Shown: piece by piece, positions 6,897-10,407 of the stretch
Position numbering within the stretch: position 1 is the stretch's first letter
How the letters are laid out: the number at the start of each line of letters is the position of its first letter
Assembly: GCA_012798365.1 (NCBI GenBank)
Contig: JAAZNH010000315.1
Coordinates: 1 to 10,407, forward strand
From: Methanomicrobiales archaeon
GTDB taxonomy: Archaea > Halobacteriota > Methanomicrobia > Methanomicrobiales > Methanospirillaceae
Reading direction: 5' to 3'
DNA length: 10,407 nucleotides
Made by a program: the position numbers and the translations under genes
Notes under the pieces: generated by a model
What the model saw: only the letters and a program-made list of their open reading frames with translations
Told to the model about the DNA's origin: nothing
Database searches by the model: none

Positions 6897-6902
6897 AGGA
6901 GA
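6897..6902 (+). promoter_or_regulatory. Shine-Dalgarno AGGAGA of the GT87-like gene
   Basis: AGGAGA lies six bases before the ATG at 6909 and fixes that start. It contrasts with the apparently leaderless genes in this window. Confidence 0.65.
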
Positions 6903-6908
6903 ACCGGC

Positions 6909-8240
6909 ATGGCGAAGAAAGGTAAAGGTGGCAGTGAGAGTACAGGCAGGAGTGCAGGACAGGGCAGGGAACCCTTCTCGCTCCTCTCTGTCAGGTTTGA
7001 TAATCTCGATACAGGAATCATCAGGCAGCATATCATCTACCTGGTTGCCGCATCGCTTCTCACCAAGTTCCTGGTCCTTGCCCTCACACCCACGGTCTTT
7101 CACTCGTTCATTGACTTTTTCGATATCCAGTTCTACTTTGACCAGGGAGTAAAGATCCTGGGGGGCCAGCTGCCCTATATCGGGTATAATTTCGAGTATC
7201 CCGTATTGGTTTTCATCCCGATCATTATCGCGCTCATCCCGGCCGTGATCTTCCAGAACGGGATGGTCTTTGCCTACACCTTCCAGCTCCTGATGGTCAT
7301 CTGTGATCTCGTCATCCTTCTCTGCGTATACCTCACAGCCCTGAAAATGAAGGGGGAAAAGACCGCATTCTATGCCGGTCTTATCTATGCCACGGCCTTT
7401 TCCACCGCGTACTTTGTCCTGACCAAGTATGATGCCTTCCCGACAGCCTTCCTGATGCTTGCGATCTTTTTTACCACCTGCGGCCTGACCATGCGGGGGT
7501 ATTGTTCTGCCGGCCTGGGGTTCTTTGCCAAGATCTTTCCGGTCGTCTCCCTCCCGTTCCTTGTCCTTCACAATACAAAGAAAAGTTCGCTCAAAGACGA
7601 GATCGTATCCGCCCTCAAGGTGATGATTCCGCTCTGTGTTGTCCTCCTCCTCCCCATCCTTATAATACGGCCTGGCGCAATCGGCACGTATCTCTTTGCA
7701 ACCGGGGCAACCGTAGGGGTCTATGTCAACACGCTTACCTATACGCTCTATGCATGGCTGGGCGGTGTCCTGCATACCGGGATTACCCCGGAGAATGTCT
7801 CTCTTGTCATGTACCTTCTGATGGGCCTTTGTATGCTGGTCCTTCTCTGGTCAGCATACACCGACACCGAAAAGCGTCCAGTCACGCTTGTGAAAACCCT
7901 CCTCTGCGCCCTGCTCATTATCGTTGTTTTCACCAAGTTCCACAGCCCCCAGTATATCGTATGGTATACCCCGCTCCTCTGCCTGCTTGTTGCGGATGAC
8001 ATCTACAAGATAGCACTCTTCTATGTTGTGCAGGTACTGGCATTTATCGAATTTCCGCTGATGTTTGGCAGCTTTTACACAAACCTTGAGTATACGAACG
8101 CAGCGGGTACTCCGGGCTGGTATCTGACCCTGGCATTCTTCACGGTCCAGTATCTTGCTCTTCTTGCTCTCGTGCTGATGATTCTTGCACCAAAGAAAGG
8201 ACTCGTTCCGGGGCTCCGGGAAAAGTTCTTTTCTCCGTGA
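6909..8240 (+). CDS. GT-C membrane glycosyltransferase, GT87-like
   Basis: Polytopic membrane protein of 443 residues, probably a polyprenyl-phosphate-sugar-dependent transferase that adds a hexose to a surface glycan. A basic, glycine- and serine-rich cytoplasmic tail (1-38) precedes TM1 (about 42-60). The first external loop holds FIDFFDIQFYFDQG (68-80 region, acidic D69, D72 and D78) and PYIGYNFEYPVL (89-100), the D...Y...PY...EYP signature of GT87 and related mannosyltransferases. About nine to ten more helices follow. The late loop KFHSPQYIVWYTPLL matches the usual K-x-x-SPQY-W-P motif. The C-terminus is a short basic tail. It lies 96 bp after the DPM1-GtrA gene with its own Shine-Dalgarno and probably its own promoter, yet is likely part of the same functional cluster. 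Donor and acceptor are unknown; assignment to GT87 over other GT-C families is by motif. Confidence 0.8.
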   Translation: MAKKGKGGSESTGRSAGQGREPFSLLSVRFDNLDTGIIRQHIIYLVAASLLTKFLVLALTPTVFHSFIDFFDIQFYFDQGVKILGGQLPYIGYNFEYPVLVFIPIIIALIPAVIFQNGMVFAYTFQLLMVICDLVILLCVYLTALKMKGEKTAFYAGLIYATAFSTAYFVLTKYDAFPTAFLMLAIFFTTCGLTMRGYCSAGLGFFAKIFPVVSLPFLVLHNTKKSSLKDEIVSALKVMIPLCVVLLLPILIIRPGAIGTYLFATGATVGVYVNTLTYTLYAWLGGVLHTGITPENVSLVMYLLMGLCMLVLLWSAYTDTEKRPVTLVKTLLCALLIIVVFTKFHSPQYIVWYTPLLCLLVADDIYKIALFYVVQVLAFIEFPLMFGSFYTNLEYTNAAGTPGWYLTLAFFTVQYLALLALVLMILAPKKGLVPGLREKFFSP

Positions 8241-8255
8241 TTTTTTTTAAAAAAA
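8241..8255. terminator. Bidirectional T8/A7 terminator between convergent genes
   Basis: Eight T followed by seven A lie in the 28-bp gap between the convergent GT87-like and wecB genes. On the plus strand T8 begins directly after the TGA at 8238-8240. On the minus strand T7 begins 13 bases past the wecB stop. U-runs of this length are sufficient archaeal terminators, and the tract can also fold on itself. Confidence 0.75.
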
Positions 8256-8268
8256 GGGAAGGGCACCT

Positions 8269-9357
8269 TCAGGTCCGGGCCAGGATATCAATGATCCGAT
8301 CACCGGTATTCCCATCGCCGAATGGATTTTTCCACGACCGCGGGCGGGCCAGCATCCGGTCCGCTGCATCCGTGATTGCGGAGGGATCGACCCCGGCGAT
8401 GATATTTGCGCCGACATCAACAGTCTCGGGGCGTTCTGTTGAGTCGCGGATGGTTACGCAGGGAACATTGAGGATACAGGTCTCTTCCTGGACGCCGCCG
8501 GAATCGGTGAGAGCGAGCCTTGCATGGGATTCGAGCTGGAGAAATTCCAGGAACCCGAGGGGTTTGATAAGGTTGAATCCCCTGAGCTGCAGCCGGAATG
8601 ACGCGATCATCTTTTCTGTTCTTGGGTGAACCGGGAAGATGAGAGGCAGCCCGGTCTTCTCGTGGATCCGGCCCAGTCCTTCGATGATACCCTGCAGGCG
8701 CTTTTTCACATCAACATTCTCCTGCCGGTGAAGAGTGACAAGGAGATACTCATCAGGTACAAGACCAAGGTTGCTGAGAACATCGGACCGTTTCTTCGAG
8801 AGTTCGAGATTCTGCCGGACGGCATCAACGATGGTATTCCCGGTGACAAAAATTTTCTCCGGGGGAATTCCTTCGTGAACCAGGTGTTTCTGGGCAGTCT
8901 CCGTCGGGGCAAAAAGGTACCGGGAGAGGTGATCGGCAACGATACGGTTGACTTCTTCCGGCATCGAACGGTCAAAGCTCCGCAGACCCGCCTCAACATG
9001 CCCGATGGAGATGGGCCGGGAACCATGGACATAGCATTTTGATGCAGCAAGGGCTCCGGCAAGGACAGTATTGGTATCTCCCTGAACGAGGATAACCTCC
9101 GGTTTTTCCGTGAGAAGAATCTTCTCGATCCCTGCCATAATCTGCCCGGTCTGCTCCGCATGGGTCTTTGATCCGACATCAAGGTTGAAGTCCGGCGCGG
9201 GAAGGTCCAGTTCCTCAAAGAAGACCCGGTCCATCTCGTAGGAATAATGCTGGCCGGTATGAATGACAAAAAAATCCACCCCCTTTTTCTGGCAGGAGCG
9301 GATGAGGGGAGACATCTTGATGATCTCCGGACGGGTACCAAGAACAATGGCAAACAT
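8269..9357 (-). CDS. wecB: UDP-N-acetylglucosamine 2-epimerase, non-hydrolysing
   Basis: Cytosolic GT-B-fold enzyme that interconverts UDP-GlcNAc and UDP-ManNAc, giving the precursor for ManNAc or ManNAcA units of surface glycans. The 362 residues are a normal length. Seen directly: GTRPEIIKMSPL (7-18), HTGQHYSYEMD (33-43), QGDTNTVLAGALAA (92-105, with D94 matching the catalytic Asp of E. coli WecB), GHVEAGLRSFDRSMPEEVNR (119-138, with E122 and E136 at the other catalytic-site acids), TGNTIVDAV (172-180), LHRQEN (209-214), HPRT (244-247), DSGGVQEE (285-292), STERPET (306-312) and NPFGDGNTGDRI (344-355). The ORF extends upstream to an ATG at 9432, but the family begins at MFAIVLGTRPE, so 9357 is used; a TATA box sits 29 bases upstream of it. 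wecC, the usual partner dehydrogenase, is not in the window. Confidence 0.96.
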   Translation of the reverse strand: MFAIVLGTRPEIIKMSPLIRSCQKKGVDFFVIHTGQHYSYEMDRVFFEELDLPAPDFNLDVGSKTHAEQTGQIMAGIEKILLTEKPEVILVQGDTNTVLAGALAASKCYVHGSRPISIGHVEAGLRSFDRSMPEEVNRIVADHLSRYLFAPTETAQKHLVHEGIPPEKIFVTGNTIVDAVRQNLELSKKRSDVLSNLGLVPDEYLLVTLHRQENVDVKKRLQGIIEGLGRIHEKTGLPLIFPVHPRTEKMIASFRLQLRGFNLIKPLGFLEFLQLESHARLALTDSGGVQEETCILNVPCVTIRDSTERPETVDVGANIIAGVDPSAITDAADRMLARPRSWKNPFGDGNTGDRIIDILART

Positions 9358-9360
9358 GGT

Positions 9361-9370
9361 TACAGCTGTA
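9361..9370. repeat. 10-bp palindrome at the wecB start
   Basis: TACAGCTGTA is perfectly palindromic and sits between the wecB TATA box and the start codon, covering the predicted transcription-start region. It could be an operator, but one short palindrome is weak evidence. Confidence 0.25.
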
Positions 9371-9382
9371 TCAAAGGGCAGG

Positions 9383-9390
9383 TATTTAAA
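9383..9390 (-). promoter_or_regulatory. TATA box of wecB (leaderless mRNA)
   Basis: TTTAAATA on the minus strand, identical to the octamer before the HdeD-like gene and centred 29 bases before the wecB ATG at 9357. No Shine-Dalgarno lies between. This spacing predicts a transcript starting at or near the start codon and argues against the upstream ATG at 9432, which the promoter would not cover. Confidence 0.6.
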
Positions 9391-9605
9391 GTACTTATGG
9401 CAGTTCTCCAGAACTGGTGAATCTCTGTGCATCGGAAATGATCCATTTGTGAATCAATTCTTGTACACCTTATCATTCCCTGCAGCCACAGCATCCATCC
9501 GGGCGCACCGTCCCAGCGGGACCAGCCAGGTGAAACCGTCATAAGGTGTCAGGACCAATTGGTATGGGAGAGATACCGAAACGAAACCGGAATTACGTAG
9601 GCAGT
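9391..9605. other. Region between wecB and the deacetylase-like gene
   Basis: About 215 bases without a confident gene. It contains a perfect 10-bp palindrome, ACCAATTGGT (9554-9563), and on the minus strand about 35-45 codons, ending in a TGA at 9454-9456, that look coding-like (see findings). No clear TATA box was found for the deacetylase-like gene. Confidence 0.5.
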
Positions 9606-9609
9606 GGAG
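9606..9609 (+). promoter_or_regulatory. Shine-Dalgarno GGAG of the deacetylase-like gene
   Basis: GGAG lies six bases before the ATG at 9616 and decides between it and the in-frame GTG at 9604. A TAG at 9598-9600 closes the frame upstream, so no longer N-terminus is possible. Confidence 0.65.
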
Positions 9610-9615
9610 AAGAGA

Positions 9616-10407
9616 ATGGATGATCAGGTAAGCAGGTTTGCAAATATCAATATTAATTTTGACTCGCTCGGATGGGCCCTCCAGACGGACCCAAAAGAGT
9701 CTGATGATCCAACGTTCTTTGATATTGCCGAGCGATTCCTCTCCCTTGCAGATAAGTATGATTTCCGGTATACGATCTTTGTCATCGGGCGGGATCTTGA
9801 GAACCCCGCGGTTGCCCGTGAAGTAAAACGATGGCAGGATATGGGCCACGAGATCGGGAATCACTCGTACTCCCACCCGCCCGAGTTTGGCGGGCTCTCG
9901 TACGATGATACCTACGATGAGGTGAAAAAGGCTCATGACCTGATAACCAAGGCCTGTAAAAGGCCTCCTGTGGGTTTCATTGCACCAGGATGGGCCACCT
10001 CGAAAAACCTGATCGATATTCTCATCCGGGAAAAATATTCGTACGATACTTCCCTCTTCCCGTCGTGGTTCATGTATCTCATCCAGGTAAAATTTCTCTG
10101 GAACTTCAAGTATGATAAAAGGCGGTTCACCATCTTCCGCAGATCGGACCATACAGCGAACCTGTTAGGCAGGCCTGAACCGTTTTTCACGAACGGGACC
10201 TCAATGTTCCATCATAAGAACGATGGCCAGCTCCTCGTCTTCCCTCTGCCGACAACACGGTACCTGAAAATCCCCTGCTGGCATACCATGAATTTCATCT
10301 TTCCCCGTCGCCTTAACCGGTATGTTCTTCATCACACCACGAATGCGGAATTTTTTTATTATCTGGTTCACCAGACAGATCTCATGGATCTTGATGATGT
10401 CCCGCCG
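9616..10407 (+). CDS. Polysaccharide-deacetylase-fold (CE4/NodB) protein, C-terminus beyond window
   Basis: The frame stays open for 264 residues to the right edge. The NodB fold is recognised from three segments: a first strand INFDSLGWAL (D16) where active enzymes have a two-acid motif, FVIG...GHEIGNHSYSHP (55-88) with the metal-binding HSYSH (H83, H87), and GFIAPGW (120-126), the counterpart of FRAPG. CE4 enzymes remove N-acetyl or other acyl groups from amino sugars, so the position next to wecB fits modification of an amino-sugar glycan. No signal peptide is seen, so this would act in the cytoplasm or on a lipid-linked substrate at the inner face. The first motif has N14-F15-D16-S17 and the third has Ile where Arg is usual, so activity is uncertain. 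The C-terminal part seen (about 200-264) is rich in aromatic and basic residues. Confidence 0.82.
   Translation, partial: MDDQVSRFANININFDSLGWALQTDPKESDDPTFFDIAERFLSLADKYDFRYTIFVIGRDLENPAVAREVKRWQDMGHEIGNHSYSHPPEFGGLSYDDTYDEVKKAHDLITKACKRPPVGFIAPGWATSKNLIDILIREKYSYDTSLFPSWFMYLIQVKFLWNFKYDKRRFTIFRRSDHTANLLGRPEPFFTNGTSMFHHKNDGQLLVFPLPTTRYLKIPCWHTMNFIFPRRLNRYVLHHTTNAEFFYYLVHQTDLMDLDDVPP

Noticed and set aside
6390..7775. A 461-codon open frame on the minus strand opposite the GtrA domain and the GT87-like gene
   Set aside because: Its translation is dominated by D, E, K, R and G, the expected antisense image of hydrophobic membrane helices. It spans the gap between two well-recognised genes and matches no family I know.
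9358..9432. Extended wecB start at 9432, adding 25 residues
   Set aside because: WecB proteins begin at the MFAIVLGTRPE strand, and the TATA box at 9383-9390 would lie inside the extension.

Overview
The window comes from an archaeon, most likely a methanogen of the order Methanomicrobiales (Methanoregula or Methanosphaerula type). This rests on an archaeal-type tyrosyl-tRNA synthetase, an archaeal type II GAPDH, a compact Tsr3 rRNA-modifying enzyme, a dolichol-phosphate-mannose-synthase-like protein fused to a GtrA membrane domain, TTTAAATA-type TATA boxes and apparently leaderless starts. The genus is a guess from gene content and moderate-to-high GC with GC-rich third codon positions; no rRNA is present to settle it. 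There are nine protein genes, two of them cut by the window edges. I saw no tRNA, rRNA, CRISPR array, insertion sequence or integrase.

Left part (1-4001), housekeeping and nucleotide-related genes. tyrS (partial) and the type II GAPDH lie on the minus strand 25 bp apart and probably share a transcript. A divergent HdeD/DUF308-type membrane protein follows, with a TATA box placed for a leaderless mRNA. It converges on tsr3 (minus). tsr3 diverges from a two-domain protein that joins an N-terminal domain resembling the DUF523/TudS thiouracil desulfurases to a C-terminal nucleoside 2-deoxyribosyltransferase. Their start codons are 30 bp apart, and the probable TATA box of tsr3 covers the start codon of the fusion gene.

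Right part (4148-10407), a cell-surface glycan cluster. A GT39-like GT-C transferase, a DPM1-GtrA fusion and a GT87-like GT-C transferase read in one direction. Converging on them, across a T8/A7 tract, is a non-hydrolysing UDP-GlcNAc 2-epimerase (wecB), which should supply UDP-ManNAc. Divergent from wecB is a polysaccharide-deacetylase-fold protein that runs off the right edge and has altered catalytic motifs. A simple model is that the DPM1-GtrA protein makes and helps present a polyprenyl-phosphate-linked hexose, the two GT-C enzymes use such donors outside the membrane, and WecB and the deacetylase supply or modify amino-sugar parts of the same S-layer or surface glycan.

The most notable points are the desulfurase-like/deoxyribosyltransferase fusion with its mutually overlapping promoter, the two replaced motif residues in the deacetylase-like protein, and a short coding-like remnant in the wecB upstream region.
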